Made by a program: the position numbers and the translations under genes
Shown here: piece after piece, positions 31,244 through 42,793 of the stretch
Position numbering within the stretch: position 1 is the stretch's first letter
Layout: every line of letters begins with the position of its first letter
NCBI GenBank assembly: GCA_020310875.1
Contig: CM035437.1
Span: 45,008,556-45,072,555, forward strand
DNA from: Ceratopteris richardii
Taxonomy: Eukaryota > Streptophyta > Polypodiopsida > Polypodiales > Pteridaceae
Reading direction: 5' to 3'
Length of the DNA stretch: 64,000 nt
The notes under the pieces: model-generated
Told to the model about the DNA's origin: nothing
Seen by the model: the letters and a program-made list of their open reading frames with translations, nothing else
The model's database searches: none

Positions 31244-32047
31244 GTTGTGTTGTCCTGCGAAGCATCACGAAACCTTTAGGATATGCTTTATAACTCTTCC
31301 AACTTCTTCTTCTAAACCACTTAGGAGTCCTAAAATCCTTATGGCTTATGAAAGACTTCATCTAAAGTGGACCTTCTTGGATATCCTTTACGATATGATA
31401 TCTTATTTGATCTTTTTAGAACATAAGCTATGAAGACTTGGAATTTTGGTCCTCGAAAGTGTCTCAAGGCATATTGAAAATTATGCTCTTCCAGTTACCC
31501 TTTATTTGATAGAATTTATTTATTTTTCACCTATTCCTTGAACCCCTCGATCAAAATAATGTGATGTACCATTCCATCTAGATTACACTTCCAATTCAGT
31601 GTGGACAGTGTTAGCTTTGACCTTGGGATCAATCCTTCTTGTAGGCTAATCAAGTGAGACCTATTTCTTTTTTCACATGTAGTTGTTGCTTCCATTGAAG
31701 AGAAATTATGGTGCTCATGTCGAACTGAAATTTCAACCTGCAAAGTCTCGGTTGTGATTCTAACATGAGAAGGCTTAATCTTCAAGATTGGCTTTTCAAT
31801 GATTCCTTTGCTGAGATTTACCTAGAAAGAGTATTGTTATGCCATATGGAAATAGAGCTGGTGTTTGGCCTTGAAGTAGATATTATCTTTGGAGATAGCC
31901 AGATATCTGAATTTGAGAGGAACAATTGAATTGCCGATTAGATATTGAATATAGAGAAGATGGTAACAATTATTAGCACTTAAAAAGTAGTTGTTCAAGT
32001 AAATGGTATGTAGGGTGTCTTACAACCCTCTAGTTTACATCTTCTTC
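31244..32047. repeat. Repeat module R1, copy 1
   Basis: Starts GTTGTGTTGTCCTGCG and ends TACATCTTCTTCAGT. It is about the same as 39,701-40,587 except that copy 2 has about 79 extra bases (40,017-40,095), and is shared in part with 49,940-50,117. No gene recognised. It could be LTR or leader sequence of an element I cannot place. Confidence 0.85.
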
Positions 32048-32951
32048 AGTTCTTCCATTTTCTTGGAAGAATTTTATAAAGCTCCAAATAGTTCTTTGTT
32101 GTCACTACTAAAACAACTTCCGAGAAGGGAGGAATTGAGACTTCCATCTCCAAAATTATACGGATTTCCATATTTTGCCTTACTTAGAGATCGAGAATAG
32201 CCACCATTACATCATGGTTTTAAGAAGAGCAAAAAAACTCTATCACAAAGTCCTTGGCCTTCTTGAGCAAGCACGTCATGGAGATCGATATTCCATAAGA
32301 GGGAATTTAAGTTTAATATATCTTCTTGATATTCCATAAGAGGGAATTTAAGTTTAATATATCTTCCTAATGTCCAGCTTATATTAAGCCAACCACATAG
32401 GGAGTAAATGGTAGTTTTAATGTGGCTAATTCCACGATTCCTATAGTGGAAATTGTAACTAGACTTAAGCTTGAATAAATAGAATCTTCCTCTAAACCCA
32501 CAAACGCATGTAACACTTTTCATATGCACAAGTAGGTTATGCAACATGGTTAGGCATCAATTAGAAGAGTTTTAGCATGCATAAGGTTTTGAAACTCAAC
32601 CCCTCTTTAAAACATGCAAAGTTCCCCATTGGAACTTTGTTCATTTAAATACCGGGGCACAATTTTCCATGCATCTTTGTATAAGCAAGTTGCTACAATT
32701 CACGAGATGAATTCATCCTAAACCTGAGACTCATGATTATGCACCACCATTCTTTCCTCCTAAACCGTCTACATGAATTTGATGCATAAATCCAATCATC
32801 TTCATGACTAAAAGTATATGTGGCCCAACAAATTAGGTCACAAATGCTTTTGCATCTATTTCTAAATTCAAGGCTATGATAACATGCATTGCAGGTTCCG
32901 CGGTTTGAAAAGGAAAGAAAAGGGTGTCAAAACGTACTCGCAAGCTATGAT
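32048..32951. other. Unassigned segment between R1 and R2
   Basis: AT-rich, no coding signal. A 41-bp unit containing ATTCCATAAGAGGGAATT is tandemly duplicated at 32,287-32,368. The sequence does not recur elsewhere in the window. Confidence 0.5.
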
Positions 32952-33351
32952 TCGTCCATCCCTTGATGTCGATCTCCTTTTGTAGTGTCCATGAGAGAAA
33001 GATGAAGAGAGAAATCTTCTCTTGATGTTATTCACCACCCTACTACACACAAGAGAAGGTAAAACTGAAATTAGAGCATATGAAGCAATTAAGGTAAAAG
33101 ATCATATGAAGCCAAAAGAGGACGGGCTCCACAAAAATTGCTTGAGGGAAGCCTTCTTGGGCTCTTCAAGCAATTAAAATAATAATAATAAGAGATCATA
33201 CGAAGCCAAAAATTGCGTGAAGATTGAAGAGCAAAAATGGCATGGGCTCACAAAAATTGCTTGAAGGAAGCCACAAAATTGCTTGAAGAGCAGATAAAAA
33301 GAAGAAGATCATATGTAAAGGATGCAAGCATAGCGTAAGTTTCATTTGACA

Positions 33352-33362
33352 ATCCCATATGG
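33352..33362 (+). promoter_or_regulatory. Possible upstream sequence element of U2 gene
   Basis: ATCCCATATGG resembles the plant snRNA upstream element RTCCCACATCG at 8 of 11 positions and starts 64 bases before the U2 5' end, close to the usual -70. No good TATA box is visible near -30 (ATCCAAAAG is the nearest). The same bases precede copy 2. Promoter activity is doubtful. Confidence 0.35.
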
Positions 33363-33415
33363 CAGTGCAAAGCGGTGGAGGCATCCAAAAGCGGCGCTGC
33401 GTCCCCAACCACCTC

Positions 33416-33612
33416 ATACCTTTCTCGGCCTTTTGGCTAAGATCAAGTGTAGTATCTGTTCTTATCAGTTTAATATCTGATACGTGGTCCATCGGACCAC
33501 TATGATATTAACCTAATTTTTTTCACGGGGGCAGCCCCGTCCCGGCAGCTTGCTGCCCGGGGGCTGCGCGCGTCGCCTCTGTATTGCACTGCCTCAGAGG
33601 CCTGGCGCGCCC
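33416..33612 (+). ncRNA. U2 spliceosomal snRNA, copy 1
   Basis: Starts ATACCTTTCTCGGCC, continues with GGCTAAGATCAAGTGTAGTA (the branch-site-pairing GUAGUA) and GTTCTTATCAGTTTAATATC as in eukaryotic U2. Stem IIa GTGGTCC/GGACCAC is fully paired. The Sm site is near AATTTTTTT. Stem III pairs GCAGCCCC with GGGGCTGC around CGGCAGCTTGCTGCC. Stem IV GCCTCTG/CAGAGGC holds the TATTGCACTGCCT loop. Length of about 197 nt is normal. It would pair with intron branch sites in the spliceosome. The weak promoter leaves open whether it is expressed. Confidence 0.88.
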
Positions 33613-33815
33613 CCACCCAATCCATCCGTCGTCCATCGACAAATCAATAATCGTCCGTCCTTCGAGTCCATACAACCGACGCGCTCCCCCACCAAGGCAA
33701 GCCAAGCCGGTCGCAGTTGCAGTTGTCTTGCCGCGACGATCATCTTCGTCGTCCTCGCTGCTCCTTCTCCTTCAAATCCGCGTTTTCTTTCACTACATTC
33801 GTGCCACAAAAAGGG

Positions 33816-33926
33816 TGTGCCCTTCAACTCCCTCGCGATACCTCTCCTTTAGTGTGCCCTTCAATTCCCTCGCGATACCTCTCCTTCAGTGTGCCCTTCA
33901 ATTCCCTCGCGATACCTCTCCTTTAG
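33816..33926. repeat. 37-bp minisatellite, three units
   Basis: Unit TGTGCCCTTCAATTCCCTCG plus 17 bases, three copies. The same array is at 51,852-51,962 in R2 copy 2. The GC-rich open readings over it are artefacts of the repeat. Confidence 0.9.
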
Positions 33927-34524
33927 GCTAGGAGAGGTTCACTTGGGAAACTGTTAAATTTTTGTCTAGGCTCGGAAATGAGGAGGTCGTGAGTTGTTCT
34001 AATGGAAGAACGCGAGTACCATCCTCTCTGCATCCCGCACGAGAGAGCATGTGCCCGTGTTCATGCCATCCATAGTTGCTGTGTCCTTCCATAAGATAAA
34101 TCTTATCCTAATCTTGTGGAACCACACGATGCCTCCACATCCACTTGTTTGCAGCTCCACTACACTTTCCATCTCTTGTTGAGCCCACCCTTGGGCTTCT
34201 TGCAAAAAGGACGGGTTCTCCAAACATCTAGAACAAGAAACTCAAAAAAACAAGTAAATAAAACAGGATGATTGGCACTCCCGATTCCCTCTTTAGTCCT
34301 TGAGACACAAAATCCAAGACGTTCCGGGCTTCTCCACCACCTCTCGATTAGCGCGCGTTCCTGCATATTCTCCGCAACCTCTCTTCCATTGCTCATTCCG
34401 TCCATCCCTTTTAGCGTTTGCGCGCTTCGGACCCTTGACATCCTTTCCCAATCTTTGTAGGCTAGACAAGCCGAAATTCTGGGTAGCGTAGCAGAGAAAG
34501 AGGTCAGCTTAGTAGTCCAATCGC

Positions 34525-34940
34525 CTACCACCAAGAGCCTATTATTTGATACACGGGGAAAAGAAGCACAGCTGTGTAATTGAATATGTAAATCCATTGT
34601 TTGGAACATCCATGAGGGGAAATTGTGTACATCAAATCACCATCCATAGAGCCTATTATTTGATACACGGGGAAAAGAAGCACAGCTGTGCAATTGAATA
34701 TGTAAATCCATTGTTTGGAACATCCATGGGGGGAAATTGTGTACATCAAATCACCATCCATAGAGAAGAATGCATGAGCATCCTTGTAAAGAGCATGGAC
34801 AAATCTCATGGTTCTCTTACCCATGCCCATATCCTTATGATGCAAAGACTAAAGAATGCAACCTCACCCAACCGCTTTGTAAGCTTTATCAAAATCCACA
34901 TTGATGGAATCCTCTTTTCTAAACCATATGCTTCCAAAGG
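34525..34940 (-). pseudogene. LINE-like reverse transcriptase remnant (R2 copy 1)
   Basis: Minus strand near 34,912-34,880 reads INVDFDKAYKAVG, like the plant LINE RT motif LDFEKAYDRV. After stops comes HHKDMGMGKRTMRFVHALYK, then DAHAFFSMDGDL, like the following RT segment (GFG, W/FV-x-AL-x-x-A, x-I-x-G). The usual RQGCPLSP block is only hinted at by SPHGCSKQ, where a 114-bp tandem duplication begins. The similarity is by eye and short; a chance match is possible. Confidence 0.45.
34534..34761. repeat. 114-bp tandem duplication
   Basis: Two copies of a 114-bp unit beginning AGAGCCTATTATTTGATACA. Also at 52,567-52,794 and 55,550-55,777, so the duplication predates R2 amplification. Confidence 0.92.
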
Positions 34941-35040
34941 CCTTTCTGCTCCTCGATGGCACATGCCACTAAGTCGCATAATAAGGATGGAAGCAATAAT
35001 CTATCAAATAGATGTCAGAAAAGCAACGTGTCTCTAATTT

Positions 35041-36207
35041 CCCGACCCCTCCTCGGATACTCTTTTATCGATGACCTTGACAACCCCAATTTTAATATGC
35101 ACAATACGATCCCCCCAACGAATAACTTAGGAAATGCCACCTTCCATCGCACGGGTCCCTAAGGTGATCACATGGTGTCCAAGCTTAGGAAATGGCATGA
35201 AATCATATGTCTTCTAAAACAAGACCCTCCAAGCTCTCGCATACAATTCAAGTGGCTAAGAGATGCTTCCAACCAAGCCTTGGGAACTCAACTTTGAACA
35301 AATCAACCCTAAGGTTCATTGACCCTTCAAATCGGGGCAAAGAGAAAAATGAATCCCAAGGGTTTCACAACTACAAACCCAAGGGTTCTAGCCCTCAGAC
35401 CCATGTAGTTATACAACTCCCCTCCCCCCTTAAAATGCTTCTCTCCTCATAAATGAGTGGAGATATAAACCTTGGGGTATTCAGTTGTGCCCCATGATCA
35501 GTCTTATTGATCATGGTCTACATCTCTCTCCTTTGCCTCTTTATTAAGAAGGGAATCCGATCTCGATTGAATTTGGAAAGAGCAGAATCCATGTATGGTC
35601 TCATCCGTGCGTGAGATATTTAAAACCTCATCTGATTTTGCATGTGAAAAGCTTAATCGAGTGCAAAATATGGAAAGAATGACTAGGGTGGAACAAAACA
35701 TCCATGCCTATTTCACTCTTCTTAGCTATGTGTGAATTGGGCCTCCCTAGCGCAAACATGTGAAGAATGTGGATTCGAATTGTCTCTAGCTTATTTGCTA
35801 TCTTGGTCCATCTCTATGCACCATTTGTGCTTGAACCTAGAAAACTTGGTCAAAACCATTCTTTGAGAATTTCTTATTAGATTCATCTCACTAGTCATAT
35901 CTTATCTTAGATCAAATGAAAGATGGATCTTATCCGTAATGCCTACCCGAGTCACTTTTGCTTGATCCTGCTAAACTTATCGTAAACATGTGTAGTACCT
36001 TTAGGTCAATGAAATGGGTGGATTTCTTTCTTGAGATTCACCTCCAAACAAGAAATGGATGTTGTTGGGGGATTCTTGTGCAGAAAGGAACTTGAGTGTT
36101 TGTAGGAGAATGGAGAGTGAGAGCGGGAGAATTAATGACACCCAAAGCTTCTGATCAATTAGGAAGAGAAGAATACAAGCTTATTCATAAGCCAAATGCT
36201 TTGCGCA
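35041..36207. other. R2 copy 1: unassigned middle part
   Basis: About 1.2 kb with no recognisable gene. It recurs at 53,074-54,240, 56,057-57,223 and 58,865-60,030 with few differences. Short open readings are shared by the copies only because of duplication. Confidence 0.6.
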
Positions 36208-38885
36208 ATATGCCAAAGACTAAATAATGCTAATGAAACAAGATGACAAAGTACCTAGAATCTGCCGCCGACCTCTGCACCAGACCTCCACCTTCTCCAA
36301 GCTTTGCCCTTGTGCACACCTTGCACCAAGCTTCCGATAAGGGGAGGGATGGACACCTTCTGTCGATGGGCACCTTCAATGGGACTTTGGAACTCTTGAT
36401 CTTCCTTGCTTCACTTTATCTGCATGCAATCTAAGTCACTCATTCCTGCACCATGCAATGGCTCTCTACCTCGCGTGTACTCTCTATGAATGTGTCCCTC
36501 TTCTCCCTCTTGATCTAGACTATCTCACAATAGCTTAGTCTAACCAAGAAGAATGCTTCCTTGGGTTAGGTGTCGGTTCCTGTACACTCCTAACTGATAG
36601 AGTATCTCGGCTCTGACTGTCATGTTCCAAGATTGTCTCACAATGTGTGCACAGCAGCCAACGAATCCTTGTTTTGTCTTGTAGTGACTTTAGGACAATA
36701 CCAAAAATTTAAAATGGGGGGCCATACTTCCACTTTTGTCCGTGCACCTCCTCTTCACATGAATTCACAGAGTTTCCTTTATTGCTTCCATTGTAAACCT
36801 AAGCGGGGGGGGTTCACCTAAACCTTCCAAACACTTTAAAAACCTGTTGTTGAACGTTACAGAAAGACAATTTGCAACCCGCATCCAACTTTCTGCAAAA
36901 CATCACTTTGTGAATAATTGATTGTGCACTACCTGTGCACCTTGACCACTGAAATTTGAATGCCTTGACTTTGACCATGTTGACTTTGACCACTTTGACT
37001 TTGATCTTTTGACTTTGATCTTTTGACTTTGATCATATTGACTTTGACTACTACGACTTTGATGGGCTCAACAGATGTACATAGAGGGGAATGTGTGTTA
37101 AAATCCCTACCCAATCATTAAAACGATAGAGGTGGATTTTCTACCTAGTTCTTTAAAGAGGATGTAGCACCCTTTTGACTTGGGAGAGAATTCGAATTGC
37201 TTACATTAAATGGGCTTAAGGCTTGTTTCTTTTTTCAAATTACCTCATTTTGAGATTCCACATTAAGAGACTATAGCCCATAGGGATGAATCTAGCTTTT
37301 GAAGATCCCAATTTGTTGAAAATATGTTTTCCAATTTGCTATACTTGTTCTTCCAAAAAGATAAGGATATTTATAGCTTACTATGCCCAAGAATAGGAAC
37401 TCACTGTTTTGGAAAGGATCATATTATTTTTAAGGTCACAAGCTCTTATAAGAATGGATTATTTCAAACGATCTTTCAATATTTGGATTCACACTAAATT
37501 TTTATTGATCTTTCAAGAATTCTCTCCATTTGTATTCTTGTTTTAGGGTTTGCTCTGCTCAATATGCCAAAGACTAAATAATGCTCATGAAACAAGATGA
37601 CAAAGTACCTAGAATCTGCCGCCGACCTCTGCACCAGACCTCCACCTTCTCCAAGCTTGCCCTTGTGCACACCTTGCACCAAGCTTCCGATAAGGGGAGG
37701 GATGGACACCTTCTGTCGACGGGCACCTTCAATGGGACTTTGGAACTCTTGATGTTCCTTGCTTCACTTTTTCTACATGCAGTCTAAGTCACTCATTCCT
37801 GCACCATGCAATGGCTCTCTACCTCGCGTGTACTCTCTCTCAATGTGTCCCTCTTCTCCCTCTTGATCTAGACTATCTCACAATAGCTTAGTCTAACCAA
37901 GAAGAATGCTTCCTTGGGTTAGGTGTCGGTTCCTGTACACCCCTAACTGATAGAGTATCTCGGCTCTGACTGTCATGTTCCAAGATTGTCTCACAATGTG
38001 TGCACAACAGCCAACGAATCCTTGTTTTGTCTTGTAGTGACTTTAGAACAATACCAAAAATTTAAAATGGGGGGCCATACTTCCACTTTTGTCGGTGCGC
38101 CTCCTCTTCACATGAATTCACACAGTTTCCTTTATTTCTTCCATTGTAAACCTAAGGGGGGGTTCACCTAAACCTTCCAAACACTTTAAAAACCTATTGT
38201 TGAACGTTACAGAAAGACAATTTGCAACCCGCATCCAACTTTCTGCAAAACATCACTTTGTGAATAATTGATTGTGCACTACCTGTGCACCTTGACCACC
38301 GAACTTTGAACGCCTTGACTTTGACCATGTTGACTTTGACCACTTTGACTTTGATCTTTTGACTTTGACCATATTGACTTTGACTACTACGACTTTGATG
38401 GGCTCAACAGATGTACATAGAGGGGAATGTGTGTTAAAATCGCTACCCAATCATTAAAATGATATAGGTGGATTATCTTCCTAGTTCTTTAAAGAGGATG
38501 TAGTACCCTTTTTACTTGGGAGAGAATTCGAATTGCTTACTTAAAATGGGCTTAAGGCTTGTTTCTTTTTTCAAATTACCTCATTTTGAGAGTCCACATT
38601 AAGAGACTATAGCCCATAGGTATGAATCTAGCTTTTGAAGATCCCAATTTGTTGAAAATATATTTTCCAATTTGCTATACTTGTTCTTCCAAAAAGATAA
38701 GGATATTTATAGCTTACTATGCCCAAGAATAGGAACTCACTGTTTTGGAAAGGATCATATTATTTTTAAGGTCACAAGCTCTTATAAGAATGGATTATTT
38801 CAAACGATCCTTCAATATTTGGATTCACACTAAATTTTTATTGATGTTTCAAGAATTCTCTCCATTTGTATTCTTGTTTTAGGGT
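36208..38885. repeat. 1.35-kb direct tandem duplication within R2
   Basis: The block starting AATATGCCAAAGACTAAATA at 36,208 recurs at 37,559, each about 1.33-1.35 kb, with small differences and an intervening junction at TTTGCTCTG. Copy 3 (57,225-58,620) has a single unit, and copy 2 is cut inside its first unit. Confidence 0.9.
36950..37060. repeat. TTGACTTTGACC tract (unit 1)
   Basis: Irregular tandem repeat of TTGACTTTGACC/TTGACTTTGATC, about ten TTGAC cores. Related tracts: 38,290-38,395, 54,975-55,050 and 57,957-58,065. TTGAC is the core of the plant W box bound by WRKY factors, but a simple repeat explains it equally well. Confidence 0.85.
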
Positions 38886-39577
38886 TTCCTATGTTGACAT
38901 CCTAACTAGTTCTTATTTTCTCACATCAGTTATCAATTAATCCTTAAGATGATCTTTCTAAGCTTTATTCCAAGGCTAGCATTAGATAATCATTTTGTTC
39001 CTTATATTTATTTCATATTTTTGGATGAATATTTAGAACTTCAATGTTTGGAGTTTACTTTCAAACTCCTAGGAGTTGGTCCTTTCTAACTACCAATACT
39101 TGAAGTTTATCGAGAGATAGAATCTTTGGTAACTTGATGAAGGATTTATTATTCCCTTTGATAGGATAAGTTAAGAAATGCCTATTTTTCAATCATTATC
39201 TTTTGAATGTATTCTATAGGATCGTGGGTCCCTTTCTCTTCTAGCGATCAAGAGATAGTTCTTAATGGGAATCACTTCCCACCATCCCATACCAGTAAGT
39301 CTTCATCCTAACCATACAACTTCACTTATACTTTTGTCGTCTTTAATGCTCTCTTTATCATATGCTATGATCTATGGTATCAAACTATGAGAAAAAAGAC
39401 TCTACCGTGATTGCATACACCACAGCTAATCTTACTTGCCAAATACCTTATCGAGCTTTACTGTGGCGTGATTGATCTCATCGAACTTAATGTTTGACTT
39501 GAGCTTTGACCCTCTTGTTTACTTTGGCCTATCTTCTTTCTTTAGCCAAATAAGAGATAGGACCTAGTCTTTCTCTT
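38886..39577. other. Unassigned spacer between R2 copy 1 and R1 copy 2
   Basis: No coding or element signal. The first 60 bp (TTGACATCCTAACTAGTTC and on) recur after R2 copy 3 at about 58,620. Confidence 0.5.
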
Positions 39578-40587
39578 TTAGATCCCTTTCTTCATTTCAT
39601 GTTCAATGTACTACCCAGAGTTTCTTTTGGAGATCTAACTATTATGCTTCACCCATAGACCTTTCTACTCAATTCTCTACTATTGGAATCCACAACTTAT
39701 GTTGTGTTGTCCTGCGAAGCATCACGAAACCTTTAGGATATGCTTTATAACTCTTCCAACTTCTTCTTCTAAACCACTTAGGAGTCCTAAAATCCTTATG
39801 GTTTATGAAGGACTTCATCTAAAGTGGACCTTCTTGGATATCCTTTACGATAAGATATCTTATTTGATCTTTTTAGAACATAAGCTATGAAGACTTGGAA
39901 TTTTGGTCCTCGAAAGTGTCTCAAGGCATATTGAAAATTATGCTCTTCCAGTTACCCTTTATTTGATAGAATTTATTTATTTTTCACCTATTCATTGAGC
40001 CCCTCGATCAAAATAACTATTGAGAGTTGTTCTTGTTCATTTCCTCCAAGCCTACGAAACATGTATCCCTAAGTTCAAGCTTTGGTGGCGCGTGAATGTG
40101 ATGTACCATTCCATCTAGATTACACTTCCAATTCAGTGTGGACAGTGTTAGCTTTGACCTTGGGATCAATCCTTCTTGTAGGCTAATCAAGTGAGACCTA
40201 TTTCTTTTTTCACATGTAGTTGTTGCTTCCATTGAAGAGAAATTATGGTGCTCATGTCGAACTGAAATTTCAACCTGCAAAGTCTCGGTTGTGATTCTAA
40301 CATGAGAAGGCTTAATCTTCAAGATTTGCTTTTCAATGATTCCTTTGCTGAGATTTACCTGGAAAGAGTATTGTTATGCCATATGGAAATAGAGCTGGTG
40401 TTTGGCCTTGAAGTAGATATTATCTTTGGAGATAGCCAGATATCTGAATTTGAGAGGAACAATTGAATTGCCGATTAGATATTGAATATAGAGAAGATGG
40501 TAACAATTATTAGCACTTAAAAAGTAGTTGTTCAAGTAAATGGTATGTAGGGTGTCTTACAACCCTCTAGTTTACATCTTCTTCAGT
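39578..40587. repeat. Repeat module R1, copy 2
   Basis: Begins TTAGATCCCTTTCTTC; its first 300 bp match 49,821-50,117 and its part from 39,701 matches copy 1. The CACTA element starts directly after CTTCAGT. Copy 1 continues there with TCTTCCATTTTC, showing an insertion site. Confidence 0.88.
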
Positions 40588-40606
40588 CACTACAAGGAAT
40601 ACGGGC
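40588..40606 (+). repeat. CACTA left terminal inverted repeat
   Basis: CACTACAAGGAATACGGGC, the plant consensus being CACTACAAGAAAA. The preceding AGT is the likely 3-bp target site. Confidence 0.85.
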
Positions 40607-40905
40607 ATGTAGCGACGGTTAACGCGACAGAATTTCGTCGCTGTAAAATTGCAACTTGCGTCGGAAATACCGTCGAGCGCGGACCGTCGATTATACGACG
40701 CAAAAAACGACGGTATTTGCGACGGTATATGCCTTACGTCGCATAAACGACGCTTGTTAATGGCGTCGCTTAAGCGACGCTCTTTAGCGTCGCATAAGCG
40801 ACGCTTTTTAGCGTCGCATAAGCGACGGTTTATAAGCGACGGTCTATTGCATCGCTTATACGACGACGCGTTGCATCGCTTATGCGACGATCTGTTGACG
40901 GACAA
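40607..40905 (+). repeat. CACTA subterminal repeats (GCGACG/CGTCGC)
   Basis: About twenty GCGACG or CGTCGC words in both orientations within 300 bp, often paired as hairpins. GCGTCGCTTAAGCGACGC (40,763-40,780) is a perfect palindrome. Similar near-palindromes surround it. In En/Spm such repeats bind TnpA; by analogy they may be targets of the TnpA-like product encoded at 41,994-46,947. Confidence 0.88.
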
Positions 40906-41182
40906 AAATTAAAACGTTGGAGGCTCTGCAATCGGCATTTTCACGCATCCGATCGAAGAGCTCTCCAACGTTCGCAATTGCGCTGCGCTTACGAACTGAA
41001 GCAAGTATATGCAGAATTGTTGTTTTGCTTAAGCTCTCTGTTATTGTCTCCCTCTGTCTTTGTTTCTCTCTTTCTACATCTTTGTCTCTTTGAATTTTCT
41101 CTCTCTCTCTCTAGATCTCTCTCTAGATCTCACTCTCTCTCTCTAGATATCTCTCTCTCTCTAGATCTCTCTCTCTCTCTCT

Positions 41183-41227
<45 letters not shown>

Positions 41228-41300
41228 TTCTCTTCTCTCTTTTTATTGCAGGTTATTCAAGAAGCTAACCAAGCAAAAACTATGGATCACAATTGTAAGT
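40906..41300 (+). other. CACTA left leader with CT/TAGATC microsatellite
   Basis: 41,097-41,240 is (CT)n with TAGATC interruptions. Then TTATTGCAG, ATGGATCACAATT and GTAAGTAC (41,245-41,303) look like a tiny exon between splice sites encoding Met-Asp-His-Asn. TNP2 proteins often start Met-Asp. It is out of phase with the next TNP2-like exon at 42,830, so it cannot be joined directly. Confidence 0.4.
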
Positions 41301-41344
41301 ACAATTTCTATTATTTGTAGATCATTTGAATTGTGTTATTTTCA

Positions 41345-41815
41345 TTACATACCATACTCACACTTATTGATATGCACTCATACACTTATACATGACGAAG
41401 AAGCACACACACATGCATATACCTACATATACACATATACATGCAATACACACACATACACATAGAGTTATACATATACACACACATACACAAGAACATG
41501 CACATATTGATACATACATATACACTTATACATGCACATGCATATACATACATATACGCACACATACACATGCACATATACACATATACATGCACATACA
41601 CACACATACACATAGAGTTATACATATACATGCATATACATATACACACATACACATGCACATGCACATACTCATACACACATATGCACTTATACATGCA
41701 CATACATACATATACACACACATACACATGCACATACATACATATACACACACATACACATGCACATACATACATATACACACACATATATACACTTAGG
41801 TACACACATATGAAT
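41345..41815. repeat. ACACATA/CATGCA microsatellite, left block
   Basis: About 470 bp of alternating purine-pyrimidine repeat (ACACATACACATGCA and similar). It is the reverse-complement type of the tract at 46,985-49,720. Open readings across it (over 130 codons both ways) are artefacts. Confidence 0.92.
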
Positions 41816-41993
41816 GAATTATATAATTAAAGTATTAAAACACATGCTTAATATAAACAATAATAAAAATCAATAGAACAAAACTCTTCATTACTTAATA
41901 CCATACACACAATTCAAAACATGACTGAAATGAAAAATATATAGATAAATATATGTATATATCAATGTAAATACATAATCAACGTCTAAAATC

Positions 41994-42761
41994 CTAATCA
42001 TCGTCATCATGATCATCATCATCATCAGCAATATCATGATCAGATGGATCTTCCTCATCCTCATCCTCATGATCACCCTGTGACGATCGAGATCGTCCCT
42101 CCTGTGTCTGTCTCTCCACCTCATCCATATTTGTCTCCCCATAATACTCCTGTATTACATATAACAAACATAAATCAATAAAATAATTAAAACATTCATA
42201 ACAACAAAATAATTATATAAAATTTAAAAATACTCACAAAGGCATCAGGATGATCTTGTATATACTCGCTCAAACGCCGATATCCAAAATGTGTAGCATA
42301 CTCGATCTCGTGTTTCGTAGGATATCGGCCATAATCCTTTCGCTGCAATGAAACAAATAAAAAACATTAGTTGCTTGCATTTTAACTAAAATAAAAAATA
42401 TACTCACAATAACACATATACTTACAAACGTAGCTACAAAACCATTATGGCCCATTTGGCCTAAGTGCGATGTGTGGCCCGACTCCACTCTCTTCCTTGC
42501 AGCAGCCTGTTTATTCAAGGAAAAAAATACATAAATTAAATTAAAAAATTACTAAAATATCTAAAAATTATAAATATAAACTATTAATTTGTGTACCTTC
42601 TGCTGAGGAAATGACTCCTGAAGACGTAGCTGTCTACGAAAAAACTGCCACGACTCAGGTGGTATGTTAGCTCGCCTCTTATTTTTTTCGACCATACAAT
42701 ATCTCCTGTTAATTTAATCTCAAACAGAAAAAAAAGTCAGAATACATACACATTTATACAC

Positions 42762-42793
<32 letters not shown>

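Larger units (their letters stand above)
32952..38885. repeat. Repeat module R2, copy 1 (long, with U2 snRNA)
   Basis: Begins TCGTCCATCCCTTGATGTC. Copy 2 (51,006-55,050), copy 3 (55,051-58,688) and copy 4 (58,689-60,168) share long, nearly identical stretches with it. Contents in order: short direct repeats with AAAATTGCTTGA, U2 snRNA, minisatellite, LINE-like fragment, and a 1.35-kb block present twice. No complete protein gene. Conserved open readings of 60-163 codons reflect recent duplication, not selection that I can show. Confidence 0.9.

Noticed and set aside
33550-33931. GC-rich frames of about 100 codons after U2
   Set aside because: Overlap the U2 3' end and the 37-bp minisatellite on both strands, with no domain.
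34160-34609. 149-codon minus-strand frame, also at 52,193 and 55,176
   Set aside because: Kept in all copies because the copies are recent duplicates; no domain recognised and no evidence of selection.
34546-35037. 163-codon plus-strand frame repeated in R2 copies
   Set aside because: It contains the 114-bp duplication and lies opposite the LINE-like remnant; no recognisable domain.
41260-41303. Four-residue exon Met-Asp-His-Asn as exon 1 of the TNP2-like gene
   Set aside because: Splice sites look plausible, but its phase does not fit the exon at 42,830 and the intervening TNP2 region is absent.
41386-41830. Open frames of 89-139 codons on both strands
   Set aside because: Same microsatellite artefact in the CA-type block.
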